Below, in pieces: positions 17,560 to 26,361 of a stretch of 64,000 nt of DNA. The stretch comes from Corynebacterium tuberculostearicum (lineage in GTDB: Bacteria; Actinomycetota; Actinomycetes; Mycobacteriales; Mycobacteriaceae). The DNA lies in the NCBI RefSeq assembly GCF_016894265.1, contig NZ_CP069791.1, positions 186,001-250,000 on the forward strand. The letters are read 5' to 3'. Both the position numbers and the translations under genes were made by a program. Within the stretch, counting starts at the first letter, position 1, and every line of letters starts with the position of its first letter. Under the pieces are notes generated by a model. The model saw nothing but the letters and a program-made list of their open reading frames with translations, did not search any database and was not told where the DNA came from.

Positions 17560-18813
17560 ATGTCGGAGCAGATCGATTCCCAAACCTATGTCGAGGTCGC
17601 CATCATTGGCGCTGGGCCTGCCGGAGCCGCCGCCGCGATCCATGCCGCACGCGCCGGCTATGACACCCTCCTTATTGATTCCGCTACATTTCCCCGCGAT
17701 AAAACCTGCGGCGACGGGCTCACCCCGCGCGCGATGCACCAGCTCGATGAGCTCGGCATTGCGGTCAACGCCTCCTATCGCAATCGCGGCCTGAAGCTGC
17801 ACGGCTACGGCGGCGATATTACCGCGCCTTGGCCGGAGACCTATCCCTCCCAGGTGGGCACGGCCCTGCCGCGCTTCCGCTTTGATGCCCTGCTTGCCGA
17901 CGCCGCCCGGGAAGCCGGCGCCACCCTCCTCACCGGCACCCCCGCCACCGATCCGGTGCTCGAGGGCAACCGCGTAACCTCCTTCTGCGTGGGAGAGGTC
18001 ACCGTGCATGCCAAGTGGGTCATCGTGGCCGATGGCGTGCGCTCTACCTTTGGCAAGAAGCTCGGCCGCACCTGGCACCGCGAGGAGGTCTATGGCATCG
18101 CCGCGCGCTCCTATGCTTCCTCCACGCATGCCGATGAGCCCTGGATGCACTCTCACGTTGAGCTCAAGGACGAGGAAGGCGAGGTGCAGCCCGGCTACGG
18201 TTGGATCTTCCCGCTCGGCCCCGAGCTAGGCCAGGTCAACATCGGCCTCGGCGCGCTGTCAACCGCGCAGCGCCCCGCCAAGATCAACACCAAGAAGCTG
18301 CTCGAGTTCTACGCTGCCCAACAACGTCCCGAGTGGGGACTCGGCGAGATTGAGCACGTTACCTCTGCCTTACTGCCCATGGGCGGTGCGGTATCCAACG
18401 TGGCCGGCGCCAATTGGATGATCATTGGTGATGCCGCTGCCTGCATCAATCCCCTCAACGGCGAAGGCATCGATTACGGCTTGGAGACGGCTGCGCTGGC
18501 CGTAGCCCTACTCGGCCCGAAGGATTTCACCCTGGCCTGGCCGGCCGTCCTCCGCGAGCACTACGGCGAGTCCTTCCTCTTGGCCCGCACGGCCGCACGC
18601 CTGCTTACTTACCCACAGTTCCTACCGCTGGCCGGTCCACTGGCCCTGCGCGGACCCGTCGGCCGCATGCTCATGCCGGCCGCTGCGCGCCTGATGGGCA
18701 ACCTCATTACTGACGATGACCGCGACCTCATCGCACGCACCTGGCGCGCCGCCGGCCGCACGGTCTCGTCCCTTCGCCGCGATACGCCACTCTGGGATTC
18801 GACCGCGGCATAG
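17560..18813 (+). CDS. menJ: Menaquinone reductase MenJ (geranylgeranyl reductase family)
   Basis: A flavoenzyme that, in mycobacteria, reduces one isoprene unit of the menaquinone tail. It has 417 residues: the FAD Rossmann motif VAIIGAGPAGAAAAIHAAR at the N terminus, the RDKTCGDGLTPRAM active-site block typical of geranylgeranyl reductases, and the GDAAACINPLNGEGIDYGLE second FAD motif near residue 290. The ATG at 17560 is preferred over 17548 because a weak -10 (AATGAT) lies 7 nt before it. Neighbours are the prenyl synthase and menG, so the pathway context is strong. Confidence 0.9.
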   Translation: MSEQIDSQTYVEVAIIGAGPAGAAAAIHAARAGYDTLLIDSATFPRDKTCGDGLTPRAMHQLDELGIAVNASYRNRGLKLHGYGGDITAPWPETYPSQVGTALPRFRFDALLADAAREAGATLLTGTPATDPVLEGNRVTSFCVGEVTVHAKWVIVADGVRSTFGKKLGRTWHREEVYGIAARSYASSTHADEPWMHSHVELKDEEGEVQPGYGWIFPLGPELGQVNIGLGALSTAQRPAKINTKKLLEFYAAQQRPEWGLGEIEHVTSALLPMGGAVSNVAGANWMIIGDAAACINPLNGEGIDYGLETAALAVALLGPKDFTLAWPAVLREHYGESFLLARTAARLLTYPQFLPLAGPLALRGPVGRMLMPAAARLMGNLITDDDRDLIARTWRAAGRTVSSLRRDTPLWDSTAA

Positions 18814-18846
18814 TCCCCCGGCCCCGGGGCGCGGGCAGAGCAGCGC

Positions 18847-19536
18847 CTAGGCTGGCTTTACCGCCGAGTGCAGCGCCACGATGCCGAAGGTGAGGTTCTG
18901 CCAGCCGGCCTCGGCCCAACCATTGCGATTGATAACCGCGGCAAGCTCCTCCTGCCCCGGCCACGCGCGAATGGATTCCGCGAGGTAGATATATGCCTCC
19001 GGATTAGAAGAAACCAGGCGCGCTACCGGTGGGAGCAGGCGCATCAAGTATTCCTTGTACACGGTGCCAAAAATCGGTACCACCGGGGTGGAAAATTCCG
19101 CCACCGCAAGGCGCCCGCCCGGCTTGGTCACGCGCGCCATTTCGCGCAGGCCGAGTTCAAAGTCGTGGATATTGCGCAGGCCATAAGAGATGGTCACGGC
19201 GTCAAAGGTGTTATCCGCAAACGGCAGCTTCATGCCATCGCCAGCCACCTTGGGCACGTCGCGCTCACGGCCGGCGGCCAGCATGCCACGGGAGAAATCA
19301 CACGCTACGCACCACGCACCGGACTTGGAAAGTTCCACGGTGGACACGGCGGTACCCGCTGCAAGGTCGAGGACCTTCTCGCCCGGCTTAAGGTTCAAAC
19401 GCTCACGGGTGCGCTTGCGCCAGTGCGCGTCCTGCCCAAAGGACAGCACGGTATTGGTGAGGTCGTATTTCTCGCCCACGGCGTCAAACATGCGCGCCAC
19501 ATCGAAGGGCTTTTTATCCAAATCTGCCTTAGACAC
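18847..19536 (-). CDS. menG: Demethylmenaquinone methyltransferase
   Basis: SAM-dependent methyltransferase (UbiE/MenG family) for the last ring methylation of menaquinone. It has 229 residues, with the SAM motif [19 protein letters not shown], the family signature [17 protein letters not shown] and [19 protein letters not shown]. The start is GTG at 19536; TAGACT lies 8 nt before it, so the mRNA may be leaderless. It converges on menJ and lies next to mgtA, as in mycobacteria (Rv0557-Rv0558). Confidence 0.96.
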   Translation of the reverse strand: MSKADLDKKPFDVARMFDAVGEKYDLTNTVLSFGQDAHWRKRTRERLNLKPGEKVLDLAAGTAVSTVELSKSGAWCVACDFSRGMLAAGRERDVPKVAGDGMKLPFADNTFDAVTISYGLRNIHDFELGLREMARVTKPGGRLAVAEFSTPVVPIFGTVYKEYLMRLLPPVARLVSSNPEAYIYLAESIRAWPGQEELAAVINRNGWAEAGWQNLTFGIVALHSAVKPA

Positions 19537-19547
19537 AAATGATCAGT

Positions 19548-20747
19548 CTAGGCTACGCGGGCGCCAAGGGCACGAGCCGCCCATCGCGGCAGCTCGGGAC
19601 GCTGTCCCAGAATGGTCAGCGGCACCCGGCGAGTATCCTCCAGCACCTCTTCGTAATAGCCCACGAGCTGCTCGCACAGCGCCTTCCACGTCTTGGAGGA
19701 AATGGACTCGCGGGCATTGTCCCGCATCTCCTGGTGGATCTCCGGATTGAGCAGAGCGTCTACCGCATTGGGAAGGTCTTCCACAAAGGTCTTTACATCC
19801 AGCAGCAGTCCGTTATAGCCCTCGTCGATGAGGTCTACCGGGCCACCTGCCCGCGGTCCGATGGTCGGCACGCCGGAGGCCTGCGCCTCCTGGATGGACT
19901 GGCAGAAGGTCTCGAACTCACCCGCATGGACAAAGACGTCCAAGGAAGCATAGGCGGCGGCGAGGTCTTCGCCGGACAGCGCACCGGTAAAGACGGCGCC
20001 GGGCAGCTGGGCTTCCAATAGCGGGCGCTCCGGCCCATCGCCCACGATGACCAGCTGGATATCCTCGCGCCCGTTGAGCGCCGATAACCGGTGCACACCC
20101 TTTTCCGCGGCGAGGCGACCAACGAATCCCACTACATTCTTGGTGCCGCTCGGATCCCAGCTGCGGCGCAGCTTGTCAGAGCGCTTGGAGGGGTGGAAAA
20201 GCTCCGCGTTCACGCCACGGCCCCAGTGGCGCACATTCTTGATGTGGTGCTTTTCTAGATCCCGGATGGTCAGCGAGGACGGTGCCAGCGTCATCTGGCA
20301 GGAGTTATGAATCGTGCGCAGCCACTCCCACACGCCATAGGCCAGCGCGGAGGCATGGTACTTGGTGGCAAAACCGGCAACATCGGTCTGGTACAACGCC
20401 ACGGCGGGCACGCGCTGCTGGCGGGCGGAGAAAGCGCCAGCAGCGCCGAGTACGAAGGGGCTGGCCAGGTGGATGATATCCGGCTTGAAATCGCGCAGCG
20501 CCTCATCGACCGCCGTGGTAGGCACGCCCACCGGCAGCGAATCCACCAGCGGCACGCGCACGGTGGGCACACGATAGATGGGGAATCCTAGGTAGTCCGG
20601 GATTTCCTCCTGCCCCTCACGGGCGCCCGGCGCGATGACGATGGCCTCCTGGCCGGTCTCGTGCAGGTGCTCTAAAACGCGCAGCACGGAGTTGGTCACA
20701 CCATTGACATTGGGGAGGAAGGATTCAGCCACGATCGCAACACGCAT
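19548..20747 (-). CDS. mgtA: Alpha-mannosyltransferase MgtA (GT4)
   Basis: A GT-B glycosyltransferase of 399 residues. In Corynebacterium glutamicum the orthologue at this locus moves mannose from GDP-mannose to glucuronosyl-diacylglycerol, starting a lipomannan-like glycolipid. The N-terminal acceptor domain starts MRVAIVAESFLPNVNGVTNSV; the C-terminal donor domain has FVGRLAAEKGV, GDGPER and the EX7E segment in FVHAGEFETFCQSIQEAQASG. ATG at 20747 is preferred to 20765 because of conservation. The assignment rests on sequence features and conserved synteny with menG and menD. Confidence 0.88.
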   Translation of the reverse strand: MRVAIVAESFLPNVNGVTNSVLRVLEHLHETGQEAIVIAPGAREGQEEIPDYLGFPIYRVPTVRVPLVDSLPVGVPTTAVDEALRDFKPDIIHLASPFVLGAAGAFSARQQRVPAVALYQTDVAGFATKYHASALAYGVWEWLRTIHNSCQMTLAPSSLTIRDLEKHHIKNVRHWGRGVNAELFHPSKRSDKLRRSWDPSGTKNVVGFVGRLAAEKGVHRLSALNGREDIQLVIVGDGPERPLLEAQLPGAVFTGALSGEDLAAAYASLDVFVHAGEFETFCQSIQEAQASGVPTIGPRAGGPVDLIDEGYNGLLLDVKTFVEDLPNAVDALLNPEIHQEMRDNARESISSKTWKALCEQLVGYYEEVLEDTRRVPLTILGQRPELPRWAARALGARVA

Positions 20748-20807
20748 GCCACCATCATGGCCCATTTTCTTAAGTTTATGGTGAAGCCAGCGGAAAATCT
20801 TGGTTAA

Positions 20808-21278
20808 TTATTTCTCCGCGAGGCGGGTAAAGAAGCTAATCAGCTTCCACAGCACGGCCGCGATGAGCGTGGCAACCACCCCTACCGAGAGCGCCGGGAT
20901 GATAGCCAACGTCCATTCGCGGCCTTCGACCTTGACCAGGTCTGGGTCGTCCTGGGCGTATTGCACCCACACCTGCTGGCCCTCGCCCAGCCCACTGGGA
21001 TAGAGCAGCCCGTGCTGTGGGGTGTGGTAAATCCCTTCACTGTCTTGGAAATCCACCGTGGTGCGCAGCATGCCCACATCCTTGACCGTGGCCAAAGCGC
21101 GCGCGGGGTGGCTGGCGATGGCGTGGTCATTCATCACCGGCCCGATGACCATGCCCACCACGCCCACCAGCGCGGCCAGATACAGCGCCAGCGTCAGCTG
21201 GTGCAGGCGGCGGCGATAGACCGCGGGCGTATAGCGCGGCACCACGGCCGCGTGCGGCTTATGCTGCGGCGGGGCCAC
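20808..21278 (-). CDS. DUF3592 membrane protein
   Basis: A 156-residue protein with two membrane segments (residues about 28-48, LTLALYLAALVGVVGMVIG, and 125-147, LAIIPALSVGVVATLIAAVLW) and a DUF3592-like domain between them (ATVKDVGMLRTTVDFQDSEG, then GEGQQVWVQYAQDDPD). The function is unknown. It starts with GTG immediately after the menD stop (TAA GTG), so it depends on menD translation and lies in the same operon, as a similar gene does in mycobacteria (Rv0556). Confidence 0.8.
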   Translation of the reverse strand: MAPPQHKPHAAVVPRYTPAVYRRRLHQLTLALYLAALVGVVGMVIGPVMNDHAIASHPARALATVKDVGMLRTTVDFQDSEGIYHTPQHGLLYPSGLGEGQQVWVQYAQDDPDLVKVEGREWTLAIIPALSVGVVATLIAAVLWKLISFFTRLAEK

Positions 21279-22901
21279 TTACTGGCCTACCTTTGCGGTG
21301 AGCTTCTCATTGAGCGCCCGGCGCGTGGCACGGGTGGTCTTAGCCTCCACGACGGTAATCCCGGTGGAGTATTCCTTCAGCTCCGCCAGCGTATCCAATA
21401 GCTCCTGCGGGGTGGTCACCTCGCGGTAGTCTGCTTCATAGGCTTCTGCCAGCTTGCCGACGTCCACCCCATGCGGCGTTCCAAACGCCGGCTCGAAGGA
21501 CTCACGCAGCGCATCGGCACCTTGTTCCAGGGTCTCGAAGATGCCGCCGCCATTGTCATTGGCCACCACGATGGTGAGGTTTTCAGGTCGCGCCTGGTCT
21601 TCCGGAATGAGCAGGCTATTCGCATCATGCAAGAAGGTGACATCGCCCATGAGCGCCATTACTCGCGGGGCGCGCCAGTTGGTGGGATCCAGCGATTGCG
21701 TGGCCAGGGAAATGCCGATGGCTTGGGCGATGGTGCCGTCGATGCCGGCCGCCCCGCGCGGTGAGTACGTATCCACCCCATCGAACGGCAGGCCCACCAT
21801 GGAGGCGTCACGCACCGGGTTCGAAGCGCCGAGCACCAGGGTGTCATTGACGGAGAGCGTATCGCCCACCGCGGCCGCGACGTGCAGCCCGGTGAATCCC
21901 AGTTCCTCATCCTCGAGGGTCTCGCGCACCGCTTGCCCGGCCATATCGGTTGCGCCTTCGCAGATCTTCATCCACTCGCGGCTCGGCTCACCGGTGACCT
22001 TGACGGTGGTGCCAAGCCGGGCCTCTTCGCCACGCTGGTTGGTGAAGTCCTTGGTGCGCGAGAGCACCACCAGCTCAATATCCGGATCATTCATCAGCGC
22101 TAGCACGCCACGGTGCAGCGTCGGATGCCCCACGACGATGACCTGCTCTACCTTGGTGTTGACCACATAATCATTCGCGGAGACCTGCGCCTTGCGGAAG
22201 ATATGCGCCGCCGCTGGATGCACCGGATGATACGGGCCCGGCGCGCTCGGCTCCGCAATGGTCGGCACGTCTTGGAGGCCTTCTACCTCCCAGGCCTCAT
22301 CACCCGCAATGACCAGCGTGTTCTTGCTCAAATCCACGGCCACCTCACCGTGGTCCACGAAGGCTGGTGCGGGCTCGCGCACGCTGTCGCCGGAGGTGTG
22401 GTCTGGCAAGGTGGCGTCGACAAGCGGGGCATCAAAGGCCACATTGATGTGTACCTGTAGGTCTTCGCGGAAGCGTTGGGCCATCGCCGCGATATCGTCC
22501 GCGCCGGTGACCTGGGTGGTGTCCGCATAGACGCCGAAGATGCCCTGCTGCTCGATGGTCTGCGACGCCCCCGTGCCCACCAGGCGCTCCGGCCGGTCCG
22601 CGCTAATGATGGCTAGCGGCGTATGGGAATAGTGCGCCTCCACCACGGCCGGCAAGGTATTGGCCACCGCAGTTCCCGAGGTCATCACCACGCCCACGTG
22701 GCGGCGCTGCACCCGCGCCATGCCCAGGGCGGTAAACGCTCCCCCGCGCTCGTCCAGGCGGGTGTGTACGCGGATATCGTCACGCGCCAATAGCGCCAGC
22801 GACAGCGGCGCGTTGCGCGAACCAGGGCACAAGACGACATCCGTGAGGTGGCGCGCTAGTTGGGCGGCTACCTTCTCAGCCAACTGCATCGATTCATTCA
22901 T
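21279..22901 (-). CDS. menD: SEPHCHC synthase MenD
   Basis: ThDP-dependent 2-succinyl-5-enolpyruvyl-6-hydroxy-3-cyclohexene-1-carboxylate synthase, the first committed step of menaquinone synthesis from isochorismate and 2-oxoglutarate. About 540 residues: the N-terminal DVVLCPGSRNAPLSLAL and LDERGGAFTALGMA, then TSGTAVANTLPAVVEAHYS; the C-terminal ThDP motif has MGDVTFLHDANSLL and NDNGGGIFETLEQG. The start at 22901 (MNESMQLAEK) fits the family better than the upstream ATG at 22931. Confidence 0.96.
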   Translation of the reverse strand: MNESMQLAEKVAAQLARHLTDVVLCPGSRNAPLSLALLARDDIRVHTRLDERGGAFTALGMARVQRRHVGVVMTSGTAVANTLPAVVEAHYSHTPLAIISADRPERLVGTGASQTIEQQGIFGVYADTTQVTGADDIAAMAQRFREDLQVHINVAFDAPLVDATLPDHTSGDSVREPAPAFVDHGEVAVDLSKNTLVIAGDEAWEVEGLQDVPTIAEPSAPGPYHPVHPAAAHIFRKAQVSANDYVVNTKVEQVIVVGHPTLHRGVLALMNDPDIELVVLSRTKDFTNQRGEEARLGTTVKVTGEPSREWMKICEGATDMAGQAVRETLEDEELGFTGLHVAAAVGDTLSVNDTLVLGASNPVRDASMVGLPFDGVDTYSPRGAAGIDGTIAQAIGISLATQSLDPTNWRAPRVMALMGDVTFLHDANSLLIPEDQARPENLTIVVANDNGGGIFETLEQGADALRESFEPAFGTPHGVDVGKLAEAYEADYREVTTPQELLDTLAELKEYSTGITVVEAKTTRATRRALNEKLTAKVGQ

Positions 22902-22958
22902 GCCGCCCGATTTTACCTGCCCGCGCGCCATTTCCCTTACCGGGCAGGTGCTGGGCGC

Positions 22959-23693
22959 TTAGTTCTGGTTGGCCGACTGCTCGCCGCCGCCCAGGAGGTC
23001 ATTGAGGAGACCCTCAATGTCCACGTCGCTGCCCTTATCCAGCTGGTCTTGTACCTCTGGTGGCAACTCGGTCGGGATATCGGATGGCAGGTCATTCTGG
23101 AAGTCCGGCAGCTTCGGCAGATTATTGGAGTTCTCATCCTGCGTATCCGGCTCTTCGGTCTGGGTCACGGTGGTGGGGACCTCCGTGGTCAGCGTTTCCG
23201 TCACCGGCTGTGGGTCCGGCTTATCCGCCTCGTCCGCGGCATTGCGCCACAGGAAAAACAACACCGCCGCGGCCAGTACTGCAAGTACCGCGATGGCCGC
23301 GAAGACGCCGGCCATAGCCCCGCCACCGCTGCCCTTCTTCTTGCGCTTTTCCGGCTGGTCCGGATCATAGTTCGACGGCACCGGCTCGTACTCGGGCTGC
23401 TGCGCGTATTGCTGGCCATATGCCTGCCCGGCCGGCTGCTGATAGTTCTGGCCGTAGCTTTGCTGCTGACCGTAGCCCTGCTGATAGCCAGCGGCCGCAT
23501 CGAATTGACGAGTCTCATTCTGCGGCTGCTGCTCGCCCGGGAAGTACTGCTTGGGGTGCTCGCGGCGCGCTTGGTCGCGGCTGGGGCCGGCGGCATTATC
23601 GGGCACGCGGCCAATCTGGCGCGTGGCATCATCCGCCGGGCTGGACCAGCTGCGGGTTTCATTATTATCGCCATGAGGGCCTTTAGAAGTCAT
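22959..23693 (-). CDS. Gln/Tyr-rich single-pass membrane protein, unknown
   Basis: I do not recognise a function. The 244-residue protein has a long cytoplasmic part rich in Gln, Gly and Tyr (residues about 60-105, repeats like QQGYGQQ and QSYGQN), a basic KRKKKGSGGG stop, one membrane segment at about 127-149 (GVFAAIAVLAVLAAAVLFFLW) and an acidic, Thr/Pro-rich outer part ending in LLNDLLGGGEQSANQN. AGAGG precedes the ATG at 23693. Such low-complexity N termini occur in actinobacterial envelope proteins. Confidence 0.75.
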   Translation of the reverse strand: MTSKGPHGDNNETRSWSSPADDATRQIGRVPDNAAGPSRDQARREHPKQYFPGEQQPQNETRQFDAAAGYQQGYGQQQSYGQNYQQPAGQAYGQQYAQQPEYEPVPSNYDPDQPEKRKKKGSGGGAMAGVFAAIAVLAVLAAAVLFFLWRNAADEADKPDPQPVTETLTTEVPTTVTQTEEPDTQDENSNNLPKLPDFQNDLPSDIPTELPPEVQDQLDKGSDVDIEGLLNDLLGGGEQSANQN

Positions 23694-23771
23694 ACCCTCT
23701 ACCTCTACCCCATTTTGCTGTGAGATCCTAGAGAGGACTCCCACAGCTAACGGGCAGCGGAGGCTCGCCGC

Positions 23772-26174
23772 TTAGTGCGCTTGGCGTGCGCTCAAAGCAC
23801 GGCCGGTGGCGGTATCCTCGGCGGCGACCTGCGCCGGGGTGGCATCCGCGATGATGCGGCCGCCGTCTTCGCCAGCGCCCGGGCCCATCTCGATGATGCG
23901 GTCCGCATGCGCCATGACCGAAAGATCATGCTCGACGACGATTACCGTATGGCCCGCATCCGCCAGCTTATGCAGCTCGGTATTGAGCAGGTCGATATCG
24001 GCTGGGTGCAGTCCCGTGGTGGGCTCGTCCAGCAGGTAGACCGTGTGGCCGCGACGCGAGTTGCGGGAACGCTGCAGCTCCGTGGCCAGCTTGATGCGCT
24101 GGGCCTCGCCGCCAGACAGCTCCGGCGCGCCCTGGCCCAAGCGGAGGTAGCCCAGGCCGACGGCCTGCAACGTGGCGATGGCGCGGTAAATCTTTTCTTC
24201 TTCGGCAAAGACCTCGGCCGCTTCATCTACGGTGAGCTCCAAGATGTCCGCGATGGTGCGGCCCTGCCAGGTCACCTCCAAGGTCTCGTCGTTGAAGCGG
24301 GCGCCGCCGCACTCCGGGCAGGTGGTGTACGAGCCCGGCAAGAAGACCAGCTCCACCTCGATCTTGCCCGCGCCGCCGCAGGTGGGGCACTGGCCTTGCT
24401 TTACGTTGTAAGAAAAGCGCGAGACCGTCCACTTGCGCTGCTTGGCCTCATCAGTGGAGGCGAAGAGCTTGCGAACGTTATCGAAAAGCCCGGTATAAGT
24501 TGCCAGCGTGGAACGCGGGGTGCGGCCGATGGGCTTCTGGGTAATCTGCACGACGCGCTTTACTCGATCAAAGCCCTCCGTGCTCTCCACGGACCAGCCC
24601 TTGTCCTCGGTCTCCTCTTCATCGGAAATGGCCGTGGCGGACTGTCGCAGCAGGCCAGCCAGCACCGTGCTGACCAGGGTGGACTTGCCCGAACCGGAGA
24701 CACCGGCTACCGCCGTGAATTGGCCCAAGCCAAAGTCCACATCCAGGTTGTCGATGCTGCGTGCGTTGATGCCGCGGAGGGTGAGGTGGGAGGAGGGGGT
24801 GCGGGGGTCGTCGGCAAGCGCGAGCGTGCGATTAGCCAGCGCATTGGCGGTAGGGGTGTCCGCGTCATAGTCTGCGACCGGGCCCGAATAGACCACGTTG
24901 CCGCCGCGCTCGCCGGCCAGCGGGCCGACGTCAACGAGCCAGTCCGCCTGCGCGACCAAATCCATGTCATGCTCCACCAAGAGCACGGAGTTGCCGGCCG
25001 CGATGAAACGACGGCACATATCCATGACCGCGTCGCGCTCATCGGGGTGCAGGCCGGCCGAGGGCTCGTCGAGCACATAGGCCACGCCAAAGAGACCGGA
25101 GCGCAGCTGCGCCGCCAAACGGATGCGCTGCATCTCGCCGCCGGACAGGCTCTGCGTCGGCCGATCCAGGCTGAGGTGCGCCAAGCCGAGCTCCAGCGCC
25201 GAGGTCAATGCCGGCAGAATCTGCCGCAGGAGCAAATCCTCGGCCGAGTTCTCCTCTGGGTTCTGCTTGCTGAGCACCTCATGCACCCTATCCAGCGGCA
25301 GCGCGCCCAGCTCATCGATAGGCATGCCCGCATAGGTCACCTTCAGCGCGGCCGGGTTGAGGCGGCGGCCGCCACAGGTCTCGCACTCGCGGGATTCCAT
25401 ATAGGACAGGGTGCGCTTGCGCAGCGTATCCGATTGGGTCTCCGCCAGCGTCTTATTGAGGTAGCTGGCCACCGAGCGCCACGTGCCCTCATAATTGCGC
25501 TGAATCTGATCCTTGCCGCGTAGAGGCTTCACGGTGACGACGGGGCGCTCTTCCGTGAAGAGGATCCAGTCGCGGTCTTTTTGCGGTAGGTCCTGCCAGG
25601 GCGAATCCAGGTCGTAGCCCAGATTCATCAGGATGTCGTGGAAGTTCTTGCCGGCCCAGGCGCCGGGCCATGCTTGGATGGCGCCTTCCTCAATGGAGAG
25701 AGTGGGATCCGGGACCATGGAGTCCTCGGTCGGCTCGTGGACCACGCCCGTGCCGTGGCACTGCGGGCACATGCCCTCCGGGGTATTCGGAGAAAAAGAA
25801 TCCGAGTACAGGCCCTCCGGGTTATCCCCGGCGCGCGAATAGAGAAGGCGCACGCTATTGGAGAGCGCGGACACCGTGCCCACCGTAGAGCGCGCACCGC
25901 CGCCGGAAGTTGATTGCTGCAGCGCGACCGTCGGCGGCAGGCCCTCTACCTGGCTAACCTGCGGGTCGACGGCCGAGCTGATCAGGCGACGGGCGAAGGG
26001 CGCCACCGATTCGAGATAGCGACGCTGGCCTTCGCCGTGAATCGTGCCGAATGCCAGCGAAGACTTGCCCGAACCAGACACGCCCGTGACCGCAACGAGC
26101 TTGCCGCGGGGCATATCGACGTCGACGTTGCGCAGGTTGTGCAGGTGGGCATCGCGGACCTTGATAGTAGACAT
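23772..26174 (-). CDS. Class II UvrA-like ABC ATPase
   Basis: A UvrA paralogue of 800 residues, about 150 shorter than housekeeping UvrA. It has two ABC ATPase units: Walker A GVSGSGKSSLAFGTIHGEGQ near residue 33 and GVSGSGKSTLVSTVLAG near 498; signatures SLSGGEMQRIRLA and ELSGGEAQRIKLATELQ; Walker B VAYVLDEPSAGLH and VYLLDEPTTGLH. Zinc-finger cysteines are present (CPQCHGTG, CETCGG, CPTCGGAG, CPECGG). The short N-terminal unit suggests loss of the UvrB-binding domain, as in UvrA2 proteins linked to DNA damage or drug tolerance. The start at 26174 has TACGCT 7 nt upstream. Confidence 0.88.
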   Translation of the reverse strand: MSTIKVRDAHLHNLRNVDVDMPRGKLVAVTGVSGSGKSSLAFGTIHGEGQRRYLESVAPFARRLISSAVDPQVSQVEGLPPTVALQQSTSGGGARSTVGTVSALSNSVRLLYSRAGDNPEGLYSDSFSPNTPEGMCPQCHGTGVVHEPTEDSMVPDPTLSIEEGAIQAWPGAWAGKNFHDILMNLGYDLDSPWQDLPQKDRDWILFTEERPVVTVKPLRGKDQIQRNYEGTWRSVASYLNKTLAETQSDTLRKRTLSYMESRECETCGGRRLNPAALKVTYAGMPIDELGALPLDRVHEVLSKQNPEENSAEDLLLRQILPALTSALELGLAHLSLDRPTQSLSGGEMQRIRLAAQLRSGLFGVAYVLDEPSAGLHPDERDAVMDMCRRFIAAGNSVLLVEHDMDLVAQADWLVDVGPLAGERGGNVVYSGPVADYDADTPTANALANRTLALADDPRTPSSHLTLRGINARSIDNLDVDFGLGQFTAVAGVSGSGKSTLVSTVLAGLLRQSATAISDEEETEDKGWSVESTEGFDRVKRVVQITQKPIGRTPRSTLATYTGLFDNVRKLFASTDEAKQRKWTVSRFSYNVKQGQCPTCGGAGKIEVELVFLPGSYTTCPECGGARFNDETLEVTWQGRTIADILELTVDEAAEVFAEEEKIYRAIATLQAVGLGYLRLGQGAPELSGGEAQRIKLATELQRSRNSRRGHTVYLLDEPTTGLHPADIDLLNTELHKLADAGHTVIVVEHDLSVMAHADRIIEMGPGAGEDGGRIIADATPAQVAAEDTATGRALSARQAH

Positions 26175-26181
26175 GTCCCCT

Positions 26182-26187
26182 AGCGTA
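26182..26187 (-). promoter_or_regulatory. -10 box of the UvrA-like gene, leaderless type
   Basis: TACGCT on the reverse strand, 7 nt, then ATG at 26174. The spacing implies a transcript beginning at the start codon. Confidence 0.45.
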
Positions 26188-26250
26188 CGCACAGGTGGTG
26201 GGTTGGGCAGCGAAGGCTTTTGTGGTTCGCCGACCACGATCACGAGTTTT

Positions 26251-26300
26251 GTCCATATAAACCGGGGATTTCGTCGACGGTTTTGGTGGTTTATATGGAC
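26251..26300. promoter_or_regulatory. 50-bp symmetrical element between divergent genes
   Basis: GTCCATATAAACC and GGTTTATATGGAC are perfect 13-bp inverted arms. The 24-bp interval is centred exactly on the palindrome CGTCGACG (26272-26279), 8 bp from each arm. Both arms contain TATA-like -10 candidates pointing opposite ways. It lies 61 bp before the AbiEi-like gene and may be its operator; no T-run follows, so a terminator is unlikely. Confidence 0.6.
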
Positions 26301-26361
26301 GAAAGTCGCGATCTCTACAGATCTGCGGAACCGAATTCTTAGTGCGACAGTCTAAAAGGCC

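Noticed and set aside
23775..25523. A 582-codon + strand open frame
   Set aside because: Antisense to the UvrA-like gene, whose Walker and zinc-finger motifs prove the reverse strand is coding.
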